This document shows positions 1 through 9,120 of a DNA stretch of 64,000 bases, piece by piece. The stretch's first letter is position 1. Every line of letters begins with the position of its first letter. The notes under the pieces are model-generated. The model ran no database searches. It had not been told where the DNA came from and saw only the letters and a list, made by a program, of their open reading frames with translations. The position numbers and the translations under genes were made by a program. The DNA lies in NCBI GenBank assembly GCA_003217735.2, contig CP031592.1, forward strand, positions 39,855-103,854. Reading direction: 5' to 3'. This DNA comes from Marinibacterium anthonyi. GTDB lineage: Bacteria; Pseudomonadota; Alphaproteobacteria; Rhodobacterales; Rhodobacteraceae.

Positions 1-15
1 CGCCGCGATGCCACC

Positions 16-273
16 TCAGTTGGTGGTGGTGGTCGTGGTGGTCGTGGTGGTGGTCGAGCTGTCGCCGTCGCCGCCCGAAGCAACAACCACGATCAGGAAG
101 CCAGCCGCGGTCACACCGACAACGGTGCCGACGCTCAGGCCGCCGATGGTGTTCGCCAGCGGGGCCGGAACGTTCGGCGACGGGGCCGGCGTCGGAGCGG
201 GCGTTTGCGCAGCTGCGGCAAACGGAAGAGCTGCAACAGAGGCAGCGGCGAACAGAGCCGGGATACGTTTCAT
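16..273 (-). CDS. yjbE: Small secreted Thr-rich protein, YjbE-like
   Basis: This 85-residue protein has a clear Sec signal peptide (MKRIPALFAAASVAALPFAAAAQ), then a Pro/Ala stretch, a hydrophobic segment (about residues 45-66), a GGDGDSS motif and a run of about 12 threonines. The E. coli YjbE protein of the yjbEFGH exopolysaccharide operon has the same layout: a short exported protein ending in a Gly-Asp motif and polythreonine. An AGGAG ribosome site lies about nine bases before the ATG. It is the last gene of a minus-strand group with yjbF and yjbH. The role is inferred to be in exopolysaccharide secretion or surface modification; the molecular function of the family is not established. 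The poly-Thr codon run is a simple repeat that could slip. Confidence 0.72.
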   Translation of the reverse strand: MKRIPALFAAASVAALPFAAAAQTPAPTPAPSPNVPAPLANTIGGLSVGTVVGVTAAGFLIVVVASGGDGDSSTTTTTTTTTTTN

Positions 274-362
274 GCCCTATTTCTCCTTTGAATACGATTA
301 ATTACCCACCTAGCGCGGCAAATCCTAATTTTCAATTAAAAGGGTCCCGCGCAGCCCGACGT

Positions 363-398
363 GGCCGATTTTTTCCGCTGCGCTGCAGAAAAACGGCC
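363..398. terminator. Hairpin between yjbF and yjbE
   Basis: GGCCGATTTTTTCC pairs with a downstream arm ending in GAAAAACGGCC, giving a long stem with A/T pairs in its middle. It lies just after the yjbF stop and before yjbE, so on the minus strand it could attenuate read-through into yjbE. No classic U-run follows, so this is a structural call only. Confidence 0.35.
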
Positions 399-418
399 AT
401 TTGGGCAACACCGCTCAC

Positions 419-1138
419 TCATGGGGTGAGCTGCTGGACCGTGATGTAACCTATGTTTGGGCCAGCCCATTGCCGCGACCGCCAGACGGTCGAGCCCCGC
501 GAATCGACCCAGAAATCGTTCACGATCGAACCGTCGTTCAGCTCGCAGGTTTCACGCAGGTGGCGCGTGGCGTGGCGGCGTTCCACGATCACGATGGTTT
601 CCGACCCCAGGTTGTCGACCGCGCAGACGAAGTCCATCGGCACCGCCTTGTTGTCGAGCGCGCTGTAGATCTGCCGCTTGGCCCCCTGCCCCGTGCCCTT
701 GCCGCGCAAGGTGGCAAGAATCGGCCCACCCTGGGCCGAGATCATGTCGCCGCCCAGGCCGCGGGTGCCCACCAGCACCCCGTCACGCAGGGTCAGGGTC
801 ACGTCGTTCTCGGTCCGCCAGACCAGAAGCCGCCCGCCTTCTTCCCCGGCCTGCGATCCGTTGCGCTCGGCCGCGATGTAAAGGAAGGCCTGGCTGCCGG
901 TCTTGTCGACCTCGGCCTGGATGAATTCCCCGTCGATCGTGTTCAGAACCGCGCGGGTCAGCTGGGGCTGGGGCGCGGCATCGCCGCCGCCCACCCCATC
1001 CACCGCCCGGCCCGCGGCCGACCGGATGGCATCCAGCGTCTGCAGCGTCGCGCCGGTCTCGTCGCCGCGGTTGGTGCACCCGGCCAGACCCACCAGCCCC
1101 GCCAGGGCCGGCACCAGAAGAAAACGATAAGCGGTCAT
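419..1138 (-). CDS. yjbF: YjbF/GfcB-family exopolysaccharide lipoprotein
   Basis: 239 residues starting MTAYRFLLVP, with a lipoprotein signal peptide whose lipobox is LAGC (Cys at about residue 21). The body matches the YjbF/GfcB group: a secreted beta-rich outer-membrane lipoprotein found in group 4 capsule and Yjb exopolysaccharide operons. The start was chosen because its ATG overlaps the yjbH stop by four bases (ATGA), which implies translational coupling; the same frame stays open upstream but there it only shadows yjbH. With yjbH it probably forms an outer-membrane polysaccharide secretion or modification unit. YjbG, normally next in enterobacteria, is not present. Confidence 0.8.
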   Translation of the reverse strand: MTAYRFLLVPALAGLVGLAGCTNRGDETGATLQTLDAIRSAAGRAVDGVGGGDAAPQPQLTRAVLNTIDGEFIQAEVDKTGSQAFLYIAAERNGSQAGEEGGRLLVWRTENDVTLTLRDGVLVGTRGLGGDMISAQGGPILATLRGKGTGQGAKRQIYSALDNKAVPMDFVCAVDNLGSETIVIVERRHATRHLRETCELNDGSIVNDFWVDSRGSTVWRSRQWAGPNIGYITVQQLTP

Positions 1139-3456
1139 TGCCAGAACCTCACCGACTGGTCGTCGAGCGCCCTGCGATGGGCCGCCCGGATCTGCGGATA
1201 AAGCCGGCCCGGCACGTTCAGCTTCTGACCGCCGTCGCGGGTGATGGGCGTGATCGTGGTGCCGACGGTCTGGCGGCTGGGTTTGCCCAGGATCCAGTTG
1301 ACCGGCATCGTGAAGCGGATGCCCTTGTCGAACGACCCTTCGCCGAATTCCTCGGCCGAGACATCGGTGATCGTGAAGAAGGCGCCGATGCTCCATCCGT
1401 TGTCGAACATCCGGTCCAGCCCGAAGGTGCCGCCCCAGTCGCCGGCCAGGTAGCGCCCGACATCGACCTGGGCCACCAGGTTCGGCCCGAATTCGTAATA
1501 GGCCGAGGCATGGCCGGTGGCGATAGTGTAATCGTACTGGCCGAACCCGAACAGCTGGTCCTGGTCCCGCTGGGCCACGTAGTTGGCCTCGATCCCCAGG
1601 CCAAGCGGGCTGTTGACGGGTTTCCACAGCAGTTCGGTCGAAAGCCCGCCGAACATCTGTTCCAGGTAGCCGAAGGTGGTGCGCGCATAAAGGTTCGCAC
1701 CCGGGCGCCACTGCTTGGCGACATAAAGATTGCGCATGGTGAATTCGTGCCTGGCGTATTCCGCCCAGTCCGAGCGCACATGCGGCAGCACCGAATTCGA
1801 CGGCCGCCCGTCATCCAGGTCGCCGAACAGCTTGTAGCGCAGCGATCCGGCGACGATCCAGCCGGGCGCCGGCAGGTAGGTACCGTTCAGCTCGGCGCCG
1901 ACATCCAGGCGGATCGGCGCGTCGGGGTCGAAGTAGCTGGGCTGGAAATAGGGCTGCAGCGCATAGGTGAAGCGCGGATACAGCTCGTCGTTCAGCGCCG
2001 CGTCGGGGCTGAGAGGCGGTGGATCGGAATAGCCGATCAGCGCCTCCATCGAGGCGGTCGAATCGGTTTCGAATTCCACCACTTCCAGGTCCGATCGCCG
2101 GATGATCGCCCGGTTCAGCGCCATGCCGCCCGATTGCGGCACGATGTAGAAGGTCTCGACCGACGGCGGCAGGGTATTGGCCATGGCGCGGGCGACCCGG
2201 CCGATGGCGTTCATGTGCGGCCAGTAACGGCGGTTGAAGAACCGGACCTCGGCCTCGTGCGCGGTGATGGTCAGCGATTCGACCGTGATCCCCTGGGGAT
2301 CCAGCACGCCGATCAGGGTGTCGCGCAGCGCCGGCGAAACCGACCGGTCGCCCGCCCAGGAGGTGCTCCAGGCTTCGGGGTCGGTGCGCGGATCCTGGCG
2401 CACCAGCACCGGATCGGGCGCCGAGATCACCACCGGCACGGCGGGCGCGCGCGGGTTGGCCTGGATCTGGATGCTGAAGCCGACTTCCGAGCCGTACATG
2501 TAATAGCCGCCTAGCCGGATCGAATCGCTGAGCTGGTATTCGACGCCCAGGTTGATCGGCGACTTGCGGTCGAGGATCCCCATGTCGTCGACCTCGGTCA
2601 CGTAGGCGTCCGAGGAATATTCGATCTTGAAGCCCAGCTTCTCGTTGGGCTGCCATTCGATGCCGCCGAAGGGGGCCATGGGCCCGCGGAACCACTGGTC
2701 CCAAGCCAGCTCGCCACCCGTGGAATTCGGGTTGTAGGACGGCCGGTCGCCGTAGCCGCCGATCGATCCGTAGGATCCAAGCCGCCCCCAGCCCATGCCG
2801 CCGGTGACCTTCACCGTGCCGCTGGCGCCCAGCCGCGACGGCGGCAGGGCAAAGGTCTTGGTCGCGGCGATGAATTCGCCCGCCGAGATGCCGGTCCCGA
2901 CGAAATCCTGCAGGCCCAGGGTGACCGTGGGCAGATAGTCGCTTTCCTTCAGCAGGCGGAAGCGCAGGTCGAAGCTGCGGTCGTAATAGGTGTCGAAGCC
3001 GGCAAAGTTGGCATTGGCGAAGGAATTGTAGCGGAAGCTGGCCGAGACCCAGGGCAGGCCCTGGAAGGTCAGCGTATAGCGGCCGATGCCGCCGAACCAG
3101 CCGACGCCGACGTCGATCTGTCCGTCCGGCTGCGCCTCGCCCGAGGGCATGTCGATCAGGCCGGCGACCCCGTATAAGTTTAGCGTCGGCCGGCCGGGAT
3201 AGCGGGCGACGGTCGGCGCGGCTTCGGGATCGACCGGGCCGGTCACGTATCCGGCGGCGGTCTGCTGGGTCCAGCCCTGCGCCAGGGCCGGGCCCGAGAG
3301 GACCGGCGCCAGAAGCAGGGCCAAAACCGGGGCCAGAACCGGTGCAAGCACCGGGGCCAGGGCCGGACCGCCGATGCGTCCCGCGTTTCCGACGGCACCC
3401 CTCAAGATGCCTCGTCCCGGCTGAATGTCGTTGCTCACCACTGCCTGCTGCCCCAA
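1135..3456 (-). CDS. yjbH: YjbH-family outer-membrane exopolysaccharide protein
   Basis: 773 residues. The N terminus carries a signal peptide embedded in a repeated Leu-Ala-Pro-Val tract and ends near GPALAQG. The rest is rich in aromatic and Gly residues in alternating strands, as expected of the YjbH (DUF940) outer-membrane beta-barrel family; a typical early motif is GVAGLIDMPSGEAQPDG. It is probably the outer-membrane channel partner of YjbF. The first in-frame start is a TTG at 3456; GTG codons slightly downstream are alternatives, so the exact N terminus is uncertain. It is first in the yjbH-yjbF-yjbE gene order, which is the reverse of E. coli. The Leu-Ala-Pro-Val repeat is encoded by a near-tandem DNA repeat at about 3300-3370. 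Confidence 0.82.
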   Translation of the reverse strand: MGQQAVVSNDIQPGRGILRGAVGNAGRIGGPALAPVLAPVLAPVLALLLAPVLSGPALAQGWTQQTAAGYVTGPVDPEAAPTVARYPGRPTLNLYGVAGLIDMPSGEAQPDGQIDVGVGWFGGIGRYTLTFQGLPWVSASFRYNSFANANFAGFDTYYDRSFDLRFRLLKESDYLPTVTLGLQDFVGTGISAGEFIAATKTFALPPSRLGASGTVKVTGGMGWGRLGSYGSIGGYGDRPSYNPNSTGGELAWDQWFRGPMAPFGGIEWQPNEKLGFKIEYSSDAYVTEVDDMGILDRKSPINLGVEYQLSDSIRLGGYYMYGSEVGFSIQIQANPRAPAVPVVISAPDPVLVRQDPRTDPEAWSTSWAGDRSVSPALRDTLIGVLDPQGITVESLTITAHEAEVRFFNRRYWPHMNAIGRVARAMANTLPPSVETFYIVPQSGGMALNRAIIRRSDLEVVEFETDSTASMEALIGYSDPPPLSPDAALNDELYPRFTYALQPYFQPSYFDPDAPIRLDVGAELNGTYLPAPGWIVAGSLRYKLFGDLDDGRPSNSVLPHVRSDWAEYARHEFTMRNLYVAKQWRPGANLYARTTFGYLEQMFGGLSTELLWKPVNSPLGLGIEANYVAQRDQDQLFGFGQYDYTIATGHASAYYEFGPNLVAQVDVGRYLAGDWGGTFGLDRMFDNGWSIGAFFTITDVSAEEFGEGSFDKGIRFTMPVNWILGKPSRQTVGTTITPITRDGGQKLNVPGRLYPQIRAAHRRALDDQSVRFWQ

Positions 3457-3591
3457 GTCTGTTGTCTTGTCTTAGACCATGGGCCCCCGGCCCCGATCAA
3501 TTGCCGCCCCCCGGGTTTTGCCCCGGGCCGCGGAAAAAATCCGACCCTGCGGCCTTCCTGCCGCGCTTTCGCGCGGGACCCGTCGCCGGGT

Positions 3592-3627
3592 CATGTCACG
3601 GGACATGCCACGAGACATGTCACGGGA
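3592..3627. repeat. Three tandem 12-bp repeats
   Basis: CATGTCACGGGA, CATGCCACGAGA and CATGTCACGGGA follow each other without spacing in the 208-bp gap between capD and yjbH. They may be a regulator-binding array for yjbH, or a product of replication slippage. No known motif was recognised. Confidence 0.6.
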
Positions 3628-3664
3628 AATTCGGGGGCCCGGACGCCGGCCCCGGACGGGATGA

Positions 3665-5551
3665 TCAGGAGGTGAGACCGGCGGTGGCCGTATCGGCTTC
3701 GCCGAAGCGATAGCCTTCGACCCAGCGCACGACCACGGCGCGGGCCGCGTCCTCGTCGCTGGCGGCCAGCGCGTGGCGCAAGCTGCGCAGGACCGAGGCG
3801 ACCTCGATCTCGGACAGCTTTTCCTCGCGGGCGCAGAAGATCTTCTGGTGCCGCGTGCCGATCAGGTCGCCGGTGATGGTCAGTTCTTCTTCCAGCTTCT
3901 CGCCAGGGCGCAGGCCGGTGATCTCGATCTCGATGTCGCCCTCGGGATTGACCTCGTCGCGGACCGTATAGCCGGCGCTTTCGATGACCTGGCGGGCCAG
4001 GCGCAGGATCGGAACCGGTTCGCCCATGTCCAGCACGAAGACCTCGCCGCCCTTCGCCTCGGCCCCGGCCTTCAGCACCAGCTGCACGGCCTCGCGGATG
4101 GTCATGAAATAGCGCTTCACCCGCTTGTCGGTCACGGTGACCGGGCCGCCGCGGCTGACCTGTTCCTGGAACAGCGGCACGACCGACCCCGAGGATCCCA
4201 GCACGTTGCCGAAACGGACCATGGTGAAGACGGTGCCGGTAAAGCGGGTGGCCAGGTCCTGGATGACCAGTTCGGCCAGGCGCTTGGACGCGCCCATGAT
4301 GTTGGTGGGCCGCACCGCCTTGTCCGAAGACACCAAGATGAACCGTTCGACCCCGGTCTCGGCGGCTTCGCGGGCCAGCGTCTGGGTGCCGAAGACATTG
4401 TTGGCCAGCCCGGGAAGCGGGTTCGCCTCGACCAGCGGGACATGCTTGTAGGCGGCGGCGTGCAGGACGACCTTCACGTCGTGATCCGACAGCACCTTCT
4501 TGACCTGGCGCGGATCGGTGACCGATCCCAGCACCGGCACCAGCTTGATGCGCGTGCCCTCGACCAGTTGGCTGAGTTCCTGGTGGACGGTGTAAAGCGC
4601 CAGTTCGGACAGCTCGTAGAGCACCAGCTTGGCGGGCCGGCAGGACAGGATCTGGCGGCAGAGTTCCGACCCGATGGACCCGCCCGCGCCCGACACCAGC
4701 ACGGCGCGGCCGCGGTAGCTGTTGCAGGCGGCGCCAAGGCTCACGTCGCAGGCGGCGCGGCCCAGGAAGTTCTGCGGCGCGACAGGCGCCAGCTTGTCGA
4801 TCAGCGCCTCTTCCCCGATCAGCTGGGCAAAGGACGGCAGCGCCTGCACATCCAGCCCCATCTTCTGCAGGTGACGCGCGATCTGGGCCTGCTTGGGCTG
4901 GGACAGCGACGGCATGGCCAGCAGCACCCGGTCGACGCGACGGTCCTTGACCAGTTCGGCGATGCGGGCGGGCGGGCAGACCGGCAGGCCGGCCAGCATC
5001 ATGCCCTGCAGCGACGAATTGTCGTCGACAAAGGCCACGGGGTCGATCGTGTGGTGGGTCTTCAGCGCGGTGGCCAGCTGGGTGCCGGTGGTGCCGGCGC
5101 CATAGATCAGCACCCGGCAGCGCGGTTTGGCCGAGGTATAGATCGCCATCACCACCTGGTAGAGCACCGCGCGCGTGATCACCGCGAAGAGGAAATAGAT
5201 GATGCCGAACATCACGTGGGTGCCCGGCGGGAAGGGCAGCGTCCACAGCGACGACAGCACCGCCGAGGCGCCCGCGGTCAACAGCGCGAAGATCGCGGTC
5301 AGGCCGATGGCGTGGCGTTCATAGGAATTCAGCTGGATCTGCGGGATGCCCAGCCACAGCGACAGGCCGGCCGCGGTGGCCACCAGGTAGGGCAGGATCG
5401 GACCCGTGCGGGCCAGCGCCGCCACCGGCGTCATGGGCAGGGACTGGACGACAAAGGTGAACAGCAGGGCCAGCGGGATCAGGGCAAGATCGATGCCGAG
5501 AAAAACGTACCCTTTCTGGCGGCGGGTCAGGGTGTTCAGAAAACTCAGCAT
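3665..5551 (-). CDS. Membrane-bound nucleotide-sugar 4,6-dehydratase (CapD/WbpM type)
   Basis: 628 residues. The N-terminal 140 or so hold four or five membrane segments, followed by a first nucleotide-binding fold (YGAGTTGTQLA, about residue 150) and a second, catalytic short-chain dehydrogenase fold (SGAGGSIGSELCRQ, about residue 290). The active-site region reads SSDKAVRPTNIMGASK, with Met in place of the usual catalytic Tyr (M-x3-K), a hallmark of UDP-GlcNAc 4,6-dehydratases of the WbpM/CapD/PglF group. The enzyme should make a UDP-4-keto-6-deoxy sugar at the inner membrane for the surface polysaccharide. It stands alone between yjbH and kpsT with about 290 bp of AT-containing upstream DNA, so it probably has its own promoter. 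Confidence 0.9.
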   Translation of the reverse strand: MLSFLNTLTRRQKGYVFLGIDLALIPLALLFTFVVQSLPMTPVAALARTGPILPYLVATAAGLSLWLGIPQIQLNSYERHAIGLTAIFALLTAGASAVLSSLWTLPFPPGTHVMFGIIYFLFAVITRAVLYQVVMAIYTSAKPRCRVLIYGAGTTGTQLATALKTHHTIDPVAFVDDNSSLQGMMLAGLPVCPPARIAELVKDRRVDRVLLAMPSLSQPKQAQIARHLQKMGLDVQALPSFAQLIGEEALIDKLAPVAPQNFLGRAACDVSLGAACNSYRGRAVLVSGAGGSIGSELCRQILSCRPAKLVLYELSELALYTVHQELSQLVEGTRIKLVPVLGSVTDPRQVKKVLSDHDVKVVLHAAAYKHVPLVEANPLPGLANNVFGTQTLAREAAETGVERFILVSSDKAVRPTNIMGASKRLAELVIQDLATRFTGTVFTMVRFGNVLGSSGSVVPLFQEQVSRGGPVTVTDKRVKRYFMTIREAVQLVLKAGAEAKGGEVFVLDMGEPVPILRLARQVIESAGYTVRDEVNPEGDIEIEITGLRPGEKLEEELTITGDLIGTRHQKIFCAREEKLSEIEVASVLRSLRHALAASDEDAARAVVVRWVEGYRFGEADTATAGLTS

Positions 5552-5840
5552 ATTCAGGTCTCTGCCCCCGGGGTCTTCGCTGGCTTCCCTATGCGCCTCA
5601 TAAAGGGAAGCAGAAAGACTTCGATTTTAAAAACGAGCTGGCGATGCAGCAAAAACAAGCAGGTGTACAAATAGCACGCAGAATATGCATACCCCAAGTC
5701 GAGATATCAGCCAAAGGTTAATTGTGCGCCTGCAGCATGCCGCCCGCCCGGCCCGGATATTTGGGCGGAACCTTGCCGATTTCTGCCCCAATTGCCGTGG
5801 GTTGCCGCGCGGACTGCCTGAAATCCCAGCCCCGCGAATA

Positions 5841-6557
5841 CTAGCCCCGCGCGGTCCGCGCGCGGGCCGCGCTGGCCATCCGGTCGATCGTCGCCCGGGT
5901 GGCCCGGCGCATGTTGTCCTCGTAGGCCTCGATCGCCTCCTCGAGATCCTCGTAAAGCGTCGCCTTGCCGCCCTCGAGCACCACGCCCATGTCGCACAGC
6001 TCGCGGACGGTCGGCATGGAGTGGTTCACCATCACCGCGCCGGAATGCTTCATCCGCGCCAGGAAGACCGCATTGGCCTTGTCCCTGAACGCCTTGTCCC
6101 CGGCCGCCGTGGTCTCGTCCACCAGGTAGGTGTCGAACTGGAAGGCCATCGACAGCCCAAACGCCAGCCGTCCGCGCATCCCCGTGGAATAGGTCCGCAC
6201 CGGCATGTGGAAATGCTCGCCCAAGTCGGCGAATTCCTCGACAAACTCCCGGGTTTCCTCGGTGTCGGCGCCATAGACCCGGGCCACGAACTTGACGTTC
6301 TGCGCCCCGGTCATGTCGCCGCTGAACGACCCGGCGAAGCCCACCGGCCAGGACATCGACCCGGTGGAGATGACTTCTCCGGAGGTCGGCGGCACCAGGC
6401 CCGACACCATGTTCAGCAGCGTCGACTTGCCGGTGCCGTTACGGCCTAGCAACGCCACCGTGCGCCGCGAGGGCAGCACCATGTTGAGATCCTGGCAGAT
6501 CACCTTCTCGGCTCCCCCGGTCCGGTAGATCTTGGTGAGGTTGCGGAATTCGATCAT
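5841..6557 (-). CDS. kpsT: Capsular polysaccharide ABC exporter, ATP-binding subunit
   Basis: 238 residues. Walker A is GRNGTGKST (residues 38-46), the ABC signature region is TYSTGMRGRLAFGLSMAF, and Walker B follows as TYLVDE. The short length, the SMSWPVG motif and the signature region match the KpsT/CtrD/BexA group that powers export of lipid-linked capsule across the inner membrane. It sits 27 bases downstream of kpsE on the same strand, and the kpsM permease is divergent just beyond. The three proteins should form the KpsMTE exporter. Confidence 0.92.
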   Translation of the reverse strand: MIEFRNLTKIYRTGGAEKVICQDLNMVLPSRRTVALLGRNGTGKSTLLNMVSGLVPPTSGEVISTGSMSWPVGFAGSFSGDMTGAQNVKFVARVYGADTEETREFVEEFADLGEHFHMPVRTYSTGMRGRLAFGLSMAFQFDTYLVDETTAAGDKAFRDKANAVFLARMKHSGAVMVNHSMPTVRELCDMGVVLEGGKATLYEDLEEAIEAYEDNMRRATRATIDRMASAARARTARG

Positions 6558-6584
6558 CGCCCCGTATCCGTCGCCTTTCCCGCC

Positions 6585-8126
6585 TCAGCGGCGGTCCCGC
6601 AGGGCATAGGCCGCCAGCATCAGGAACGCCCAGGCCATGAACAGGAACAGCGTGATCACGGCGAACGTGTTCATCCGCTGCGGGTATTCCGCGCGCTCGG
6701 CCCGCGTGGGCGGCACGTGGGCGGCCAGGTAGCGGCTTTGCCGGCGGGCCTCGGCGCGGGCGGAATCATAGGAGGCCCGGGCCGCGGTATAGGCCTGCTC
6801 GGCGAATTCCTGGTCCACCGCCAGCGCTTCGTACTGGCCGACCAGATCGGCCACGGTCGAAGACTGCTCCGCCTCGCTCTCGACCCCGATCACCGAACGC
6901 TCGTTGGCGATCTGCTTCTCGATCGCCTGAATCCGGCGCTGGGTCTGGCCGATGCGGGGGTCGCCGTCGCGCGCGGTGTCGTTCAGCAGCTGCAGGTCGA
7001 TCTGGGCCTGGGCCAGCTCGGTTTCCAGCGCGCTGATCAGGCCCGACTGGCTCTGGCTCTGCAGGGTCGGGTCGATGATCTGGGTGCGGTTGCGGAAGGC
7101 CTGAAGCTTGACCCTGGCTTCCTTGAGCTGCTCCTGGGTCTCTTCCAGTTCTTCGCGGGCATAGCCGATGGCATCCTCGCGCGCGATGGCCGAGAGCCGG
7201 TTGATCATCGCGCTGCTCTCTTCGTAGATCGCCTCGGCGATGGCCGTGGCATCTTCGGGATCGAAGGCCAGCACGCGCAGGTCCATCAGCCCCGAGCTGC
7301 TCTCGTAGTAGATCTTGACCTTGCGGGCCCATTCCTTGGTCAGGTCCTCGATCGTGCCGCCGCCGGGATAGACAAAGACCGGGTCCTGCTCGACCCCGGG
7401 CCGGGACCAGATCTCGCGCAGGTTCAGATCGGCGTTGACCTTGGCCACCAGCTGCTGGCTTTGCAGGAATTCGTAAAGGATGTCGGTATCGGACGAACTG
7501 GACCCCGACAGGTCGGACATGCCGAAAAGGCTCTCGATCGACGAGCCCTGTTCCTCGGTGCGCACCGAGAAGCCCACGTAGGAGGCATATTGATCGACGG
7601 CCCGTTCCCACAGGTACCAGGCGGCCAGGGCCGAGGGCAGCACCACCATGAAGACGAAGCTGGTGACCAGCATGTAATGGCGCCGCTTGGCGGTAGCCCG
7701 CCGCACCGGCGGGGCGGCGTTCTCGATGGCTTCGGCCTTCTGGGCCTCCGCCTCGGCCCTGGCAAGTTCCCGCTCAGCCTTGTTGGTCTCGGCCATGGCC
7801 CGGGCTTCCTGGCGGGCCTTCAGCGCAGCCTCGGCCTCGGCCCGGGCGGAAGCCGCGGCCGCGCGGCGTGCTTCCGCCCGCCCGAGCCGGTCGGACCGGT
7901 TCCCGGAGTCGTCTGAATCCGGATCGAAAGCCGGATTCTGAGAAGCCTCCCGCCCCTCTTTTCCAGTGTCGCGGCCTGTATCGGCCTCGGTTTCGTCTCC
8001 AGTTTCGTCCCCGGTCGCGGCACCCGCCTTGGCGGTTTCGTCGTGTTCGGTTTCGGCCCCGGTCTGAGCAGCCCTGCGGGGGCCGGCGGAAGAGGATGCG
8101 GTCAAAGAGGCGCTCCGGGCTGACAA
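6585..8126 (-). CDS. kpsE: Capsule export inner-membrane/periplasmic adaptor (KpsE/CtrB family)
   Basis: 513 residues. A low-complexity N-terminal extension (Asp/Glu/Thr/Gly repeats, then an Ala/Glu/Arg-rich helix, residues 20-140) comes before a membrane segment (about 151-173), a periplasmic coiled-coil region (about 300-440) and a second membrane segment near the C terminus (AVITLFLFMAWAFLMLAAY). This is the layout of polysaccharide co-polymerase adaptors that link KpsMT to the outer-membrane channel. Family members usually have about 370-400 residues, so the first 130 are an extension. The upstream start is a TTG, and a later start is possible. kpsT follows 27 bases downstream. No outer-membrane KpsD-type partner is in the window. 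Confidence 0.87.
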   Translation of the reverse strand: MSARSASLTASSSAGPRRAAQTGAETEHDETAKAGAATGDETGDETEADTGRDTGKEGREASQNPAFDPDSDDSGNRSDRLGRAEARRAAAASARAEAEAALKARQEARAMAETNKAERELARAEAEAQKAEAIENAAPPVRRATAKRRHYMLVTSFVFMVVLPSALAAWYLWERAVDQYASYVGFSVRTEEQGSSIESLFGMSDLSGSSSSDTDILYEFLQSQQLVAKVNADLNLREIWSRPGVEQDPVFVYPGGGTIEDLTKEWARKVKIYYESSSGLMDLRVLAFDPEDATAIAEAIYEESSAMINRLSAIAREDAIGYAREELEETQEQLKEARVKLQAFRNRTQIIDPTLQSQSQSGLISALETELAQAQIDLQLLNDTARDGDPRIGQTQRRIQAIEKQIANERSVIGVESEAEQSSTVADLVGQYEALAVDQEFAEQAYTAARASYDSARAEARRQSRYLAAHVPPTRAERAEYPQRMNTFAVITLFLFMAWAFLMLAAYALRDRR

Positions 8127-8257
8127 GTCATTGTATGAATGGACGCCATGCTACATAAACGCAGCAGATTTTTTCAGCAAGTCGGCAACGTCCGGCGGTC
8201 CTTTTCCGCAGACCGCCGGCCCGTCCAGCCCGACACCATCCGGAATCGTCCTCCTTC
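8127..8257. promoter_or_regulatory. Divergent promoter region kpsE / kpsM
   Basis: 131 bp between the divergent capsule export genes. It contains a moderately AT-rich stretch with TTGTAT and TACATA boxes 15 bases apart on the plus strand. Promoter activity is inferred from the gene arrangement; no operator was recognised. Confidence 0.35.
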
Positions 8258-9115
8258 ATGACGGCCACGCCCGACACCTCGACCTCCTCCCCGATCCCCG
8301 ACGACTACATCCCGCCGCCGGTGGCCATGGCCCCGCAACCCAGCGTCAACCGCCGCTTCGCCACCTGGCGGACCATCATGGCGCTGATCCTGCGCGAGAT
8401 GTCGACGACCTACGGCCGCTCCCCGGGGGGCTATGCCTGGGTGATCCTAGAACCCGTGCTCGGCATCGTTGTCCTGACCGCGATCTTCTCGGCCGGGTTC
8501 CGGACCCCGGCGCTCGGCAACAACTTCGCGATCTTCTACGCCACGGGCCTGGTGCCCTTCCAGATGTACTCGGGCATCGCCAGCAGCGTCTCCGGCGCAC
8601 TCAAGGGGTCGCGCTCCCTGCTGGCCTATCCGGGGGTGACCTTCATCGACACGCTGCTTGCCCGGTTCCTGCTGACGACCCTCACCCAGGCGCTGGTGTC
8701 CTACATCGTGATTTCCACCATCCGAACCCTCTACGACACCCAGACCGTGGTCGAGTTCGGGACCGTGCTGACCGGCTACGCGATGGTCGTCTGCTTCGGG
8801 GCCGCGGTCGGATTGCTGAACGGCTTCCTGTCCATGCGCTACGAACTCTGGGGGCGCGTCTGGTCGATCATCACCCGGCCGCTGGTGCTCCTGTCGGGGG
8901 TGATCTTCCTGTACGACAACATGCCCGAACCCTACCGGGGCTGGCTGTGGTGGAACCCGCTGGTCCATTGCATCGGCACCATCCGGTCGGGCTTTTACAT
9001 CCATTACGACGCGCTCTATGCCAGCCCGCTCTATGTCTTCATCGTGTCCGCCATCGTCGGCGTGACGGGCATGCTGTTCCTCTCCCGCCACTACCGCGAC
9101 CTGCTGGAGATCTGA
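8258..9115 (+). CDS. kpsM: Capsular polysaccharide ABC exporter, permease subunit
   Basis: 285 residues with a Pro-rich cytoplasmic N terminus and six predicted membrane segments. It has the ABC-2 permease pattern of the KpsM/CtrC/BexB family: an early MALILREMSTTYGRSPGGYAW motif and the ILEPVLGIVVLTAIFS segment. With KpsT it forms the inner-membrane capsule exporter. It is divergent from kpsE and kpsT and is followed five bases later by a glycosyltransferase, so the two plus-strand genes are probably one transcript. Confidence 0.9.
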   Translation: MTATPDTSTSSPIPDDYIPPPVAMAPQPSVNRRFATWRTIMALILREMSTTYGRSPGGYAWVILEPVLGIVVLTAIFSAGFRTPALGNNFAIFYATGLVPFQMYSGIASSVSGALKGSRSLLAYPGVTFIDTLLARFLLTTLTQALVSYIVISTIRTLYDTQTVVEFGTVLTGYAMVVCFGAAVGLLNGFLSMRYELWGRVWSIITRPLVLLSGVIFLYDNMPEPYRGWLWWNPLVHCIGTIRSGFYIHYDALYASPLYVFIVSAIVGVTGMLFLSRHYRDLLEI

Positions 9116-9120
9116 CGCCC

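Noticed and set aside
8..301. Plus-strand frame rich in Val opposite yjbE
   Set aside because: It is the complement of the poly-Thr codons and lacks a ribosome site; the minus-strand protein has a proper signal peptide and start.
3773..5674. 633-codon plus-strand frame opposite the dehydratase gene
   Set aside because: It is an antisense shadow: Arg/Gln/His-rich, no motifs, and fully covered by a well-supported gene on the other strand.
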